From Bryoerythrophyllum caledonicum (lineage: Eukaryota > Streptophyta > Bryopsida > Pottiales > Pottiaceae), in the NCBI GenBank assembly GCA_963971425.1, contig OZ020518.1:7729989-7793988 (forward strand): a stretch of DNA of 64,000 bases. Reading direction: 5' to 3'. The notes beneath the pieces are model-generated. The model had not been told where the DNA came from. It did not search any database and saw nothing but the letters and a program-made list of their open reading frames with translations. The translations under genes were made by a program, and so were the position numbers. Below, piece after piece: positions 10,780 through 26,519 of the stretch (the first letter of the stretch is position 1; each line of letters starts with the position of its first letter).

Positions 10780-12192
10780 ATGGCGATCGCAGCGCCGGAG
10801 GAGATGAAGGGCGCGTTGGCGCTGGAGAGCGAGGAGGAGCGCGAGGCGCGCATCCACGCGCTCTTCGACTCGCTGGACGACAGACGCCGTGGGTACCTGG
10901 AGAGCGCTCAGATCGAGGCGGGCCTGCAGTCGTTGGCGTTCCCGTTCCAGCGCCGGTACGCGGCGGAGCTCGTGGACGCCTGCGACGCCAACCGCGACGG
11001 CCGCATCGACTTCGCGGAGTTCCGGCGCTACCTGCACCACAAGGAGGCCGAGCTCCTCCGCGTCTTCGAGGCCATCGACATCTCCCGCGACGGCGCGCTC
11101 CAGCTTGAGGAGCTCCGGCTCGCTCTCCAAGGCTCGGGGGTGCAGTTGGGTGACCAGGTGCTGGAAGCGTTTATGCAGTACATCGACCAGGACAAAAATG
11201 GGAAGATAACCTTCGGGGAATGGCGCGACTTCCTGCTGCTCTACCCGCGTGAGGCGACATTGCCCAACATCTACCAGTATTGGGAGAAGATCTCGCTGGT
11301 GGACATCGGCGAGCAGGCCGTGATCCCGGAGGGCATCGGGGAACAGCACCGCCTGCACTACCTGGTGGCGGGCGCCATGGCGGGCGCCGTGAGCCGCACC
11401 GCCACGGCGCCGCTGGACCGCCTCAAGGTGCTGCTCGCGGTGCAGACGCACAGCACCACGGCCAGCATCATGCACGGCCTCAAGCACATCTACGAGCGCA
11501 ACGGCATCATGGGCTTCTTCCGCGGCAACGGCCTCAACGTGCTCAAAATCTCGCCCGAGTCCGCCATCAAGTTCTACGCGTACGAGATCATGAAGAAGCT
11601 CGTCGCTGGCGGGGGCGAAACTGGCCCTGTCGATCGCCTAGTCGCAGGCGGCACTGCAGGTGCCATAGCGCAGGCGGCCATCTACCCCATCGACCTCGTG
11701 AAGACGCGCCTGCAGTGTCACAGCGAGCCAGGACCCACGCCTCCTTTGGCCAAGTTCACGCGTGACATTCTTGCGAATGAGGGTCCGAGAGCACTCTTCC
11801 GGGGCCTCCTGCCATCCCTTCTGGGCATCATTCCGTATGCTGGGATAGATCTGGCAACTTATGAGACACTGAAGATCAAGTCTCGCCAGTTCCTGCCACC
11901 TGATACTGAGCCAGGTCCCATGTTGCACCTGTGTTGTGGCACATTCTCTGGCGCGTTGGGAGCCACATGTGTCTATCCCTTGCAACTCATTCGAACCAGA
12001 TTGCAGGCCCAATCCCTCACGTCACCGGACAGGTACACGGGCATGGCGGATGCCTTCAAACGCACATACCAACACGAGGGCCTGCGAGGCTTTTACAAAG
12101 GTTGGCTGCCCAACATGCTCAAGGTGGTACCATCAGCCAGCATCACCTACCTTGTGTACGAGGACATGAAGACTCGCTTGTCACTTCAGTAA
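10780..12192 (+). CDS. Mitochondrial calcium-dependent ATP-Mg/Pi carrier (SCaMC/APC type)
   Basis: A 470-residue protein in one uninterrupted GC-rich frame. The N-terminal half has EF-hand loops: a degenerate first one at about residues 30-41, then D69-E80 (DANRDGRIDFAE), D100-E111 and D136-E147 (DQDKNGKITFGE). The C-terminal half is a three-repeat mitochondrial carrier with signatures PLDRLK (211-216), YPIDLVKTRLQ and YPLQLIRTRLQ; a non-acidic third signature is usual in this subfamily. It should exchange ATP-Mg for phosphate across the inner mitochondrial membrane under cytosolic Ca2+ control. I chose the ATG at 10780; an in-frame ATG at 10726 would add 18 unconvincing residues, and an out-of-frame ATG sits at 10760. 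The lack of introns is notable next to the 16-exon neighbour. Confidence 0.93.
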   Translation: MAIAAPEEMKGALALESEEEREARIHALFDSLDDRRRGYLESAQIEAGLQSLAFPFQRRYAAELVDACDANRDGRIDFAEFRRYLHHKEAELLRVFEAIDISRDGALQLEELRLALQGSGVQLGDQVLEAFMQYIDQDKNGKITFGEWRDFLLLYPREATLPNIYQYWEKISLVDIGEQAVIPEGIGEQHRLHYLVAGAMAGAVSRTATAPLDRLKVLLAVQTHSTTASIMHGLKHIYERNGIMGFFRGNGLNVLKISPESAIKFYAYEIMKKLVAGGGETGPVDRLVAGGTAGAIAQAAIYPIDLVKTRLQCHSEPGPTPPLAKFTRDILANEGPRALFRGLLPSLLGIIPYAGIDLATYETLKIKSRQFLPPDTEPGPMLHLCCGTFSGALGATCVYPLQLIRTRLQAQSLTSPDRYTGMADAFKRTYQHEGLRGFYKGWLPNMLKVVPSASITYLVYEDMKTRLSLQ

Positions 12193-13030
12193 TCTGTAGA
12201 GCATCGCTAAGTTTCTCCTTCCGTTCTGTCTGTCTGACTGAGCTCCCCCCATCTTTTTGCTGCCTCTGATGATGATCATTCTATTCTGAGTGTCGGTAGA
12301 ACTACCGCACTTCCTCGTTGTTTTTAGGGAGTTTTGATTTGTGATTGAAGTTCCCCTCATCCAAGGGAGAAAATCAAGGTAAAACATGGTCCGAGATGAC
12401 CCTAAACTACTCGGGTGAAGGTGGGAGATACCCAATGTAGTGTAGCTTCGAATGGAGTGGTTGCGGGTTTGATCCCTGGTTGTAAAATCTTCTCTCTACC
12501 TGGCAGGATTGGTACAAGTTGCCAATGTAGCAACTTGTGTGTGCCAAAATTATAAGGAGGTTGCCCCGGCAGGAAGGCAATGTTGATCGAGGTGTGCATG
12601 CACACATTGATGTCTAGACACAAACCAACTGCTTTCCTTGGTGGTAGCATGGAAATGGTACGGAGTGCTCTACCAATCACGTGCAAGCTTTGTTGGCTCA
12701 ATGTGTAGGATATTGACATGGCTCATAAGGAAGTTGGCCTCTTCTACAGAATTTGGCACAGGGCCGCCGTGGTTAATGTCTGGTGTGGCAAGGTGCATGA
12801 CGGTCAAGTTTGTCTACTGAAGGTGCAACTAGAAACTTTGCCCGGGCTTTTACCTCGCCTCGCTCAAACTTGCGGGATTGCTCCCTATTTTCTCCACAGT
12901 AAAGGTTCCCTTTATTCATGTCAAAATACATTAAAAAAAACCAATTCTAGGAGAATTCTATTCTTAACCCTTAAGCGGTACATTAAAGATGATATTTAGT
13001 GTTAATATCATCTTTAATATCATCTTTAAT
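12193..13030. other. 3' flank of the carrier gene, no gene seen
   Basis: Contains the probable 3' UTR (ctgtctgtctgactgag) and a stretch with ggtttgatcccugg-like sequence (ggtttgatccctgg, 12468-12481) that resembles a Pol III B box but lacks a convincing A box. Short ORFs here have no recognisable similarity. Confidence 0.5.
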
Positions 13031-13201
13031 AACCACACTAATTTGTTCAAAAGTGCTATAAGTTTTTACTCTTGATGAATATTTTTACCAACTATGTTAG
13101 CAATGATCACTCTCTTTGGATGGTATTGATAGTTGTGCCCTCGATAAAAATCTTCTTTGAAAGTAAAAAGTTATGGCATTACCATAAACATTAGTGTGGT
13201 T
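13031..13201. mobile_element. Small foldback (MITE-like) element
   Basis: Ends are perfect 12-bp inverted repeats, aaccacactaat (13031-13042) and attagtgtggtt (13190-13201). An inner inverted pair is also present (gctataagtttttac / gtaaaaagttatggc). The same internal sequence recurs around 42928-43640, where it is split by another MITE. Non-coding. Confidence 0.65.
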
Positions 13202-13868
13202 ACACTAATATCATCTTTAGTGTAGTGGGGACCCCATATAAGGAACTCATTTTACTCCATAATATACAAAAAATGTATTGATGTTAGCCAGACATACACC
13301 TTTTGGATTGAAGATTCTTCAACTAACATCTTTCATTTGGAGGTCATTTCAATATCTTAACCTTATCATGTAGAGTACTATGGCCACCAATGACACCTCG
13401 GGTAAAACTTACATGAGATGATGTCATAAATTCACAGAATGTTTATGACATCACGCATTCAATATCTGCAGTCAACGGACACTTGGTCCTTTAGGGGTTA
13501 ATGCACAACAAACTCATGCACAACAAACGCATAGCCACTTTCAAGATAACTCTAATAGCTGCTTGATTTCGGAACAAAAAGGAGGAGAGAGTTTTAGGCA
13601 CAGACATAACAATGTAACAAGCGAGTTTCAGTCCTTTTTAAAAACTCCAAGTTGGGTGACAATAATATTTCCAACAGATAATCGGCGTTGTCTAAAGCAC
13701 AGAGGGGGTGAATTTCCGGATACTGGCCCTATAACGTCAACGACAAGAGTGCCCTATAGTACAAAATTTTGCCGTATGCTACATCGTTGACAAGCAAAAA
13801 GGTTCCGGGCTCACAGATAAAAGATAAACAATGCGAAATAATATGCAAAAGCAGACTATCAAACCAAC
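13202..13868. other. Intergenic region between carrier gene and DDM1-like gene
   Basis: No gene seen. 13261-13345 (tttggattgaagattcttc and caactaacatctttcatttg) is nearly the same as 61741-61826. The last 100 bases are probably the 3' UTR of the DDM1-like gene. Confidence 0.5.
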
Positions 13869-18605
<4,737 letters not shown>

Positions 18606-19354
18606 CGCTCACTTACACCGCCTCCCCTCGGCGACTCCCCAACACCCACCTGCTCCACAGATCAGGAAACGGCAACATAAACGCCGACCCTCTTCCACAA
18701 CAACATCTCATCACATAACCCATCTCCTCAGAACCCAAAACACCACCATTCTCTCCTCCCTGACCTAAACACCAAAAAATATACACGATTCCCGTAACCT
18801 TGCAAAGAGAGCCTAGGGCGAAGAGCTGCTACATACTACACAAACCAAACAAGGTTAGCAAGACTGGGAGTTTTCTGGCTTGCAAGAATCCTTGACAACA
18901 CGCATGTGTGAGATGGGATTCTCACCTGAAAAGGAAAGTGATCGCGGGAGGCAAACCGGGAGACGCGAAGTGTGAAGTGTATATATGTGTGTGTGTGAGT
19001 GTGCGAGTGCAGATGTGTGCACAGATGTGCGAGGCGATGGAATCCTCGGCGCGAGAGGAGGGGCTCGGCGGCGGCGAAATTGATGAATGGGGCAACGACG
19101 GCGACGAGAATTTGATGCGGAGCGCAGACAGGGATTGAACGCGGGCGCGGGAAAAAGCGTGCTGATGTGGAGGGGTGGTTGCGGCTGAGGTGGCGGGAAT
19201 TGGGGCTGAGCTGGCGGAGTGGAACTAACGGTCGAAAAGAGGGGTTTGAAGAGCGCCGCCCTTTGCGTTTGTCCTTGTTACTTGGGGCCTTTTTTAACCC
19301 CTAAACACATTTTACATTTGAGAGGAATCTCTACTCTAATCCCTAAACCTACAA
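18606..19354. other. 5' flank of the DDM1-like gene
   Basis: No gene seen. Holds the probable promoter and 5' UTR on the - strand, a GT-rich run near 18978-19020 and a GC-rich stretch at 19030-19250 (gcggcggcgaaattg, gcgggcgcgggaaaa) that may mark an unmethylated promoter island. Confidence 0.4.
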
Positions 19355-19573
19355 CCCTAAACCTACAGTTAAAAAGACTTTAATTCTTGGTCAAAGGGAA
19401 TGATCTATGCTAGACCTATGGTCATGACCCTAAACCTTCGGTTAAAAAGACTTCAATTCTTGGTCCAAGGGGATGATCTATGCTAGACCTATGGTCATGA
19501 CCCTAAACCTTCGGTTAAAAGGACTTTAACTCTTGTTCCAAGGGATGATCTATGCTAGACCTATGGGCATGGA
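19355..19573. repeat. 73-bp tandem repeat, three units
   Basis: Units start at 19355, 19428 and 19501, each beginning ccctaaacct and holding tgatctatgctagacctatg. The run begins next to a second ccctaaacc, so the array carries plant telomere-like motifs. Units differ by only a few bases. Confidence 0.85.
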
Positions 19574-22366
19574 TTCATTATGGTTGTATGGATTGTTTTG
19601 TTTGTTCAATTTCACACTTAAATTTACAAAATTAATTGTTAATACATTTTTCCTTAAGAATTTATTTTTTGGTTTTTTGTATGTAGATTTTTTTTTAAAA
19701 AAATTGGCAATGAAAACGAAGTTATTTTGATTTTTGATAACCGGATAATTGATGTCACGGTAAGTTTAGGGCATGTGGTACACCAAACACTGCATGTACT
19801 GTGGACTTGATTATTTCAAAATGCCTACACTAATTCCAGTACGTGCAAATTACGGCGGTCCACATCAATTCTCAATCCTCATCACATCATGTTCATCCGA
19901 AAACAATGTGGGATGTTTCAAAATTGTTGGCACAAAATTAATGTGGATTATGGAGAGGTGGCGACGAGCCGTAGTGACGTGGCAGCAATCAATCAGGAGT
20001 GGAAGATATTTGGTAGTGAGTGGCGGTGAGGTGGCAAAGTATGGCATGACAAATGTTGAAATGTGTCCACATCAATTATGTTCCAAAACCAGTATTGATG
20101 TGGTCCACATCATTTTTCATCCACACTATATTCAATGTTTGGTGTAGTATCTTTGAACCCGGTGGAAGTGGATTGAAATTGCAACGGATGAAGACTATTG
20201 CATATGAAAACTAGAAGTAGGGTTATAATAGCTAGAGTTTGAAGGGTTAAGAGGGCAAACACCCTCACTATTTGATTTTCTCTTCTTGTGTTGTTGGATT
20301 CATAACGTGTGGGGAGGTAGGGTGGCTAGAGAGGTGCGGTTGAGGTATTAGACGTGTTGTTAGGATTATATGAGTGCATACCAAGTGGTTGGTATCGATT
20401 TTATGAGAAAATGACTTTCTTTTTAAACCCTAACTTGTGTTTGGAGTAAGGCCAAATATTGAGTCAATAGATGTTGTGGTTAAGTTGTGATTTGGAATAG
20501 AAGGTGTTTTGAGTTGTGTAGATGGGGAGGTAAAACAATGGATCCGATCTAGACCTAGCCCAATCTATCAATCCTAAGTCAATTTAAGTGGTTAGAGAGC
20601 GTGTAATGTCCGGAAACTTATATTTGATGTGCTTATACATCCGGAAATTAGCACAACGCTATTTGATCTCTTGTACAAACAATTAACAAATCCAACAACA
20701 AAACCCTACAAAATTTGGGTCCGGGTCCGGATAAGGTCTAGTTGTTGGACCTACTTATACCCTTTGGACCTTCAAAAATTTACATGATTCAATTGAATTA
20801 TGTGGAAACTAATCTAAAACCACCCCTTAACAATTTTGTAAAGTAAAAACCTAGGATTTTTCATATAAATTATGAAAATATACTAGAAAAACCAAGTATT
20901 TCCACATACCCTAACTTAATATGAAAACTTTTTGTTTGATGAAAATTATCCGTGTTGTTGAAATTAGTATAATATATACTAGCCTATAGTAATAGCTATT
21001 GAACTTGCATCTGTTATAAATTTATGAACTTTAGTAATTTAAAAACAATAAAAACTTGAGTCAGAAATTGACTTTATAAACTTCATTTTATACGTGAAAT
21101 CAAATGCATCCAAAATAATATCCATCGTTCACACATTTTTTTGTTAAGAAGCCAAAGGTTTCAAAATACATTTTATGAAAATTTGTTTTTACTACATAGT
21201 TTCCACCATGGCTTAAACCAAGTTCAAAATTTTCCTAGATAGCTTAAAATACAACGCATGTATTGAAGACACTCATGAATACACCTGCTTACAACATTGG
21301 ACAAAATGAGTATTTTTCCATTTGTTGAAAACATTTCCAATCATCCATGGACCATATTTCAATCTTATTGTAGCTTCAAGATTAATTGGCTTTTGTTTCA
21401 AGACAAAGCTTTTATTATTGACACAACATCTATTATATAAAAATATCCTTAAAACCACCAACTTAAGCTTCCTTACTTATTTAATAATAGTGGTGTACAA
21501 AAAATTATATATTTTTGGTAATCTACATATACATCATGATTTTTGCAATTATTTGGAGATTTGAACTCTTAATATTGAAATAGTTAGAGGTTTAAAACGA
21601 ATATGATACCACAATTTATTGAATTCATATTGATCGATGTAGAATATGCATATTTTTGGTTTAAATCCAATGCCATCCCAAGATTTACATGCATATATGA
21701 TAATTTGGGCTACATATTGCTAAAAGTCAATGTGCTCATAATTAGGTAGAAATTCAAATGACGATATATGAAGTATGACAAATTGCAATGTGGATTAAAT
21801 GTGAAGGTGTTTTAGTAATGCATGATTTTAAAAGAACGACTAATTGCTCCTTGTGCAATTGTTGCTTGCTCCGCTTCTTCACATTTACGTATGTTGTCCA
21901 ATACAAATTCAATTTGATATAGTAGGACTATATATCAAAAATTTATTGGATCGCGATTTTTTTGCCTTATGAAATGAAGTTGGTTCAATTTGTATATGCA
22001 TTTTAGACATATGCAAGATTCATTGACTAGAATACAGAGATAATATAAACCTACCCGAAGGCTTGAATTTTGCACCCATATTTAGACAATTTATAATTTT
22101 GGCAAGTTTCTTATGAAAACTTGTGTCAAAAAGCTATGCCGGAATCTTGTAGTAATAAAAATGGGACAAAAGGACTCCCAACTTAAAAAATCTCCTTGAA
22201 AATCTCCTTTCTTGAAGACATTATCAAATGTGAAGGAATTATAGACATATAGACAATCAATTCATTAGAAATTGTAAGTCATTAACAGAATGGTCAACTT
22301 TCAAAAATCCGAGTCCATGTACACATATAAAACAATATGAGAGAAAAATATAAGTACAAGAAGGTG
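19574..22366. other. AT-rich intergenic DNA with one MITE-like element
   Basis: No gene recognised on either strand. It contains the inverted-repeat element at 19779-20146. The remainder is AT-rich single-copy-looking sequence with short spurious ORFs. Confidence 0.5.
19779..20146. mobile_element. MITE-like element with TA-flanked inverted repeats
   Basis: The left end tacaccaaacactgcatgta mirrors the right end caatgtttggtgta; the inverted similarity extends to gtggac / gtccac about 28 bp in. Both ends are bordered by TA, as in Tc1/mariner-type target sites. It is about 368 bp and non-coding. Confidence 0.65.
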
Positions 22367-22661
22367 CCATGGGTATGCCCAAGGCGATCTGACCCCCTCA
22401 TTGGTACTTACCTGAGGGGGCCACGAGGTGGTGGGGCCAAACTTGGCCACTATTTTGTTTTTGGATGGGGACCTATTTATAACAAGGGATAGTCTTCTAG
22501 GATAAACAATAACCGTAGGCCCCAAATTTGTCAAAAAAAAACCCAAAAAAGCCTCCACATCCCCTAAAATAGGAGGGCCAGAAAAATGACACCATGCAAT
22601 AAAGACAGGGCCCACCTCGGGTAAGTACCAACGAGGGGGTCAGTTTGCCCTGGGCCCATGG
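22367..22661. mobile_element. Foldback element with long terminal inverted repeats
   Basis: The left arm (ccatgggtatgcccaagg, then tgaccccctcattggtactt) pairs with the right arm (aagtaccaacgagggggtca ... ccctgggcccatgg) over roughly 55 bp with few mismatches. About 295 bp long, no coding capacity. Superfamily not assigned. Confidence 0.75.
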
Positions 22662-22859
22662 ATATAGATCACTGTTGAGTTCCAGACTGTTATAAGGATT
22701 ACTGCAGTAATGAAGACCCTAGGTAATTATTGCTCATTTATAAGATACATAATTTATTTTTTAAATGTGTGCAAAGGAATTTAACACTAGAGACGAACCT
22801 AGATTGGAGCTAGAAGGTGTGAAGCAATGTGTAACTTGGAGATGACATTGTAAACTTAC

Positions 22860-23147
22860 AACCACAAAATCCACTAAATACATACAAATCATTTTTTTCC
22901 TACAAATTTTATTTTAATAATACTTAAGCACTTACAAGATTAATTTGACAAAAAATACGATACACTTCGGTTTGAGGTGGTCTCCTCATATTAGTACTCA
23001 AAACATACGCATTTTTAGGCAATGTAACTAAATCTTAATATCATTTAACATGTTCCCTTATTTACAAATTAATAAATTTAACAATAAATCTCTCTTATCT
23101 TGATAAAAATTCCACATATACATGTAATTTTATCCAGAAGATGTTAT
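22860..23147 (+). mobile_element. Eroded relic (copy E) of the LINE APE region
   Basis: Aligns by eye with 2763-3050 of copy A: acaaaatccactaaatacat, cagactac-like and ttttaataatacttaagca, ttagtactcaaaacatacgc, ttaggcaatgtaac, ccacatatacatgtaatttt and ccagaagatg occur in the same order. It has drifted to high A/T and lost all coding frame. It ends where copy B is inserted. Confidence 0.7.
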
Positions 23148-25945
23148 AAGAAGAAGAAGAATGCCAGCTCCGAAGGGGCCAACGAGAATAAAGTGTCTGT
23201 TTGTTCTACCACTAAGACCATGCCCACCAGACAAGGAATTAGTAGTACGGAACTACTTCCCCCTCTCGAGAGTAGACACTATGAATCAAGTAACCAAAGT
23301 ACATAAGTAACCATCAATATCCAAAAAGTATCAAAAAGGAAAATGGAGGAGAGGGAAGAAAAGAAGAGGGGAGGAAAACTAGGGGGGGTAACATTGGAGG
23401 TGTGTTTTCAATGTGGGAGGTTTTCAAGTTTCAAAGGCAAGTTAGTAAAGGGTAATGCTATGGAGGGTTTTGTGTGTCGGAAAGGGCTTGTTTGTTTTCA
23501 ATTTTGCGTTTGTGTAGTAGGATGGACATGGCATGTTGAATGGCAATGGTGTGAATGTTATTGAAAGTGTGAGAAATTGTTTCGATGGGGATTGGAAAGG
23601 TATCTTCAAGGGTTTTTTTGGATGGGATAAAGGTGGTGGCACGCGCGCGGGCTGTGATTACAATAAGGGGCTCCACTTTCCATCCCAGGGCTATGATGTC
23701 ATCAATAAGGGATTGGTATTTATTCATTTTGTTTTCAATTGTTTCTAGGGAGAATCTATCATTACAATATGTGAATTCGATGAATTGAATGGTATTGTCT
23801 TGATTAATGTGGTCAGGTGCAGGGTCATTGTATGGTAGGCCTCAAACGCAAAGTATGTATGGTTTGAGTCTAGTATTGCAATGACAACGTTGAGTAACAC
23901 ATGTACATGGGAGTAGCCAAGGGGGACCGTATTTTCTCATGGGTTGTTATTAGAAGTTCCGGCATTCATGAGGATAAAACATCGTGATTTGTTATGGGAG
24001 GTAATTAGTTTTCAAATCTCTCATACCGCTTTGTTATGTCTTTTGACAATTAAGGAGTGTATGTGATGGTTTTGGCATTTAAGTAGAACATGGAGCCATG
24101 TGTCGGGGTCCGTGGAAGTGCATATGGTGCATGTTATAGATGGGAATCATTCTATTCCAAAGAAGAGTTGTTTTCGGGCGTTTCCCATATATTGACCGGT
24201 ATAGAATTTGATGAGGCATGTTATTTGTGTGTTGGAGATGATGGGATTCTTCCAGAAATTTCTATACAATGTAGTTCATTGTCTATATTGTTGTTGCCAA
24301 TCCATTTTTCTATATTAGAGAAGTTTTCTGCGATTGTGTCAAGGTTGTTATGAAGGTCTTGTTTCTTGAGATATTTGTTCAAGAATCTAAGTGGGCCTTT
24401 GTCGGGAGTGTCTTCTTTAGAAGGCCAATCTTCTTTTTGGAAGTAGTATGGGGTAGCATGTGCATGTTCGTATGAGTCTTTGGCATTTTTATGCGATTTT
24501 TCGCGGCCCTTTTTTGCTAGTTTACTAGCTTGTTTGTTTCCATCGATATTGGCATGGGCTCTAACTTTGTGAAGGGTTGTCACTTGTGTTCGGTCTTGTA
24601 AAATTTGGACCATTGACATTATTATAGTTTGGTCGGGGTGGCTATTGTGGAGGGTTGGATGTGTTATTTGGGTGTTTAGTAGATAAAGTGCATTGATACA
24701 GTCAGTGAATATGTGTGCAGGTTCATTGTTGTATTTTGTTGTGAAGATTTGTAGTGTTTTTTGTATGGCCATAAGTTCTGCTCTAAGGATATTTTGTAGT
24801 CTGTGGAGTCTTTTGGCTAATTTGATTTCTTTGATAGGATTATATATGCCATAGCCCGCTTTTTCTTTGCGCCAGTTTCCCAGGCTAATTTGTTCTGGCA
24901 ATTTGAAGGATCCATCGGTATAGTAGCTATATGTCGAGTTAAATTTTGGTATGGTTGGGGTTTGGTAGTTTGGGAGGGGTGGAGGTATTCCAAGGTAATC
25001 TAATGTATTATTGATATAGTTTAGTTTTGACCATTTTTTGCTTCGGTTTACGGGGGTTTGTATAGTTGATGGTGGGGCCATTTTTGTGTATAGGCGGTGT
25101 ATGTTTAGAGTATTTGCTATGGAGGTGAGTTCGGCAAGCTGTTCTAGGGTGCCAAGGGTTTGATTTTGGTGGTGGACACATATTATTTGTAATGTGGATG
25201 GTTCAGTCCGGGGCTTTTTTAACTCAAGTGGAATACTTTGCTCTTCGTATGGGATTGAGTCTGCTTCAAATAATGCAATGATATGGGAGTCTGTAAATGG
25301 GTTTGAATGTTGCTTAAAGTTTTAGTACCAATTTTTGTCCGATGTGACAATGAGTGTAGATGTGTGGTGTGGGTCATTTTTTGCTGCAAGGTGGGTCCAA
25401 TGTTAGTGCTTGTCGAGTTTCTTCATCATTGTGAGGGTGAGCTATACCATTACCGGCCCATTTATAGTCAAAGGCCTTTCCCATGGAGCCAAATATTTTA
25501 TCTCTTTCAATGGGTGAATAGAATTTTTTTTAGTTTGGTGGAACATGTCACGGAGGAAGAAAAGTATGATTGTTCAATGTTAAAGGTTGAAATGAATGAG
25601 TCTATGATGGGTGTGGGTATTGTGTATTGTGCACTTTTGAGGGGATTATTTTTTGGAATGCCGTATTTATATCTTTGGTATAGCCAAATTAGTTCGATTT
25701 CAAATGGTTGGGTTGTTGGTTCGATGTTTGTATAGGTTTGTAGTTTCATATTGTATTGGTTCCATAGCCATTGGAGTCTAGTAGTGGGAATAGTGTGTAA
25801 GTGTCGGCGGTTTTCTTCATAGAGGTGGGCTTGATTTCTTTCTATTTTAATTGTGTTTGAGAGTGTGAGAATATCGTTTTCGGGGTTACATTCCATAGTA
25901 TAAATGTTTAGAAGTGGAATGATTATGGGTGGAGTTACAGAGACT
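23148..25945 (-). mobile_element. LINE copy B, 5'-truncated, inserted into relic E
   Basis: On the - strand it runs from the linker just before the CNPENDIL segment (near 25945) through the methyltransferase-like block, RNase H (YYTDGSF, RAELMA, FTDCINAL), the CCHC and RLE region and the 3' motif, to a TTC tail (aagaagaagaaga at 23148-23160 on +). Its longest frame (24221-25081, -) covers RNase H and linker; other parts are frame-shifted. No target-site duplication was found. Confidence 0.85.
23450..25896 (-). pseudogene. C-terminal half of LINE ORF2, copy B
   Basis: Three conserved frames: 25507-25896 (linker, ENDILTLSNTIKIERNQAHL), 24221-25081 (286 residues; RNase H with three of four acids, the last site GNKQASK having lost Asp) and 23458-23727 (RLE tail, YQSLIDDIIALGWKVEPLIV). 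The KPD-equivalent segment near 23840-23880 is mutated. A dead fragment, useful as an independent witness of the family sequence. Confidence 0.8.
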
Positions 25946-26519
25946 TACTTTTGGTCGTTGATTATGGAATGGTGTTTGTTGCTTGCTTGTAAGGTTGAAA
26001 GTTTGTGATGTGTTGGGAAGGAGAGATGGACTGCTAAACACTCCGTATTTCCTGGTGAGGGGCTGCTTTGTAGAAGTTAGTCTCAGATGTGATGCATAAG
26101 GGTAGTAAGTGAAGCTGGCCTTACTGCACGTCCACTTACGACTTAGATCTAGAACTTGGGTGAGCTCTCGGGAAACGCGATGTGTTGGATAGGACGAAAG
26201 TACAAATCTGGGAGTTAGGCTTATGGTGTGGTAGCATTGGACAAAGATCAAGTGACGTTGCACTGAGAAGAGCTAGCCCCTATATTGGACGCTAGATCTG
26301 TGATTCATCCACCAGATAATAAACACTCCCTTGGATCTCGACTTAGAAGCGGATCAGCGTCCAAGTTCACCTATACCTCTCACCGCAGCCCTGATCCAGG
26401 AACGACATGCAAGCGAAATGAAAACATAAGAGCAACAAAGATCTACAATCAAACAAGCAAAGTCACCGCCATCATCACCATCAAATAAGTGTACCGGTTA
26501 CTCTCTTTGCCACTTCAGC
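25946..26519. other. Junction sequence between copy B and the ORF1-bearing element
   Basis: No gene seen. The first 24 bases (cttacttttggtcgttgatt...) recur at 46248, so copy B abuts another repeat. The sequence becomes T-poor toward 26400. Confidence 0.4.

Noticed and set aside
10717..11487. 256-codon - strand frame opposite the carrier gene
   Set aside because: Shadow of a GC-rich coding exon; the + strand encodes a clear EF-hand carrier.
12416..12490. tRNA- or SINE-like sequence with a B-box-like ggtttgatccc
   Set aside because: A-box spacing is wrong and no cloverleaf could be drawn; too weak to call.
24090..24353. + strand open frames inside copy B
   Set aside because: Antisense shadows of the - strand LINE ORF2.
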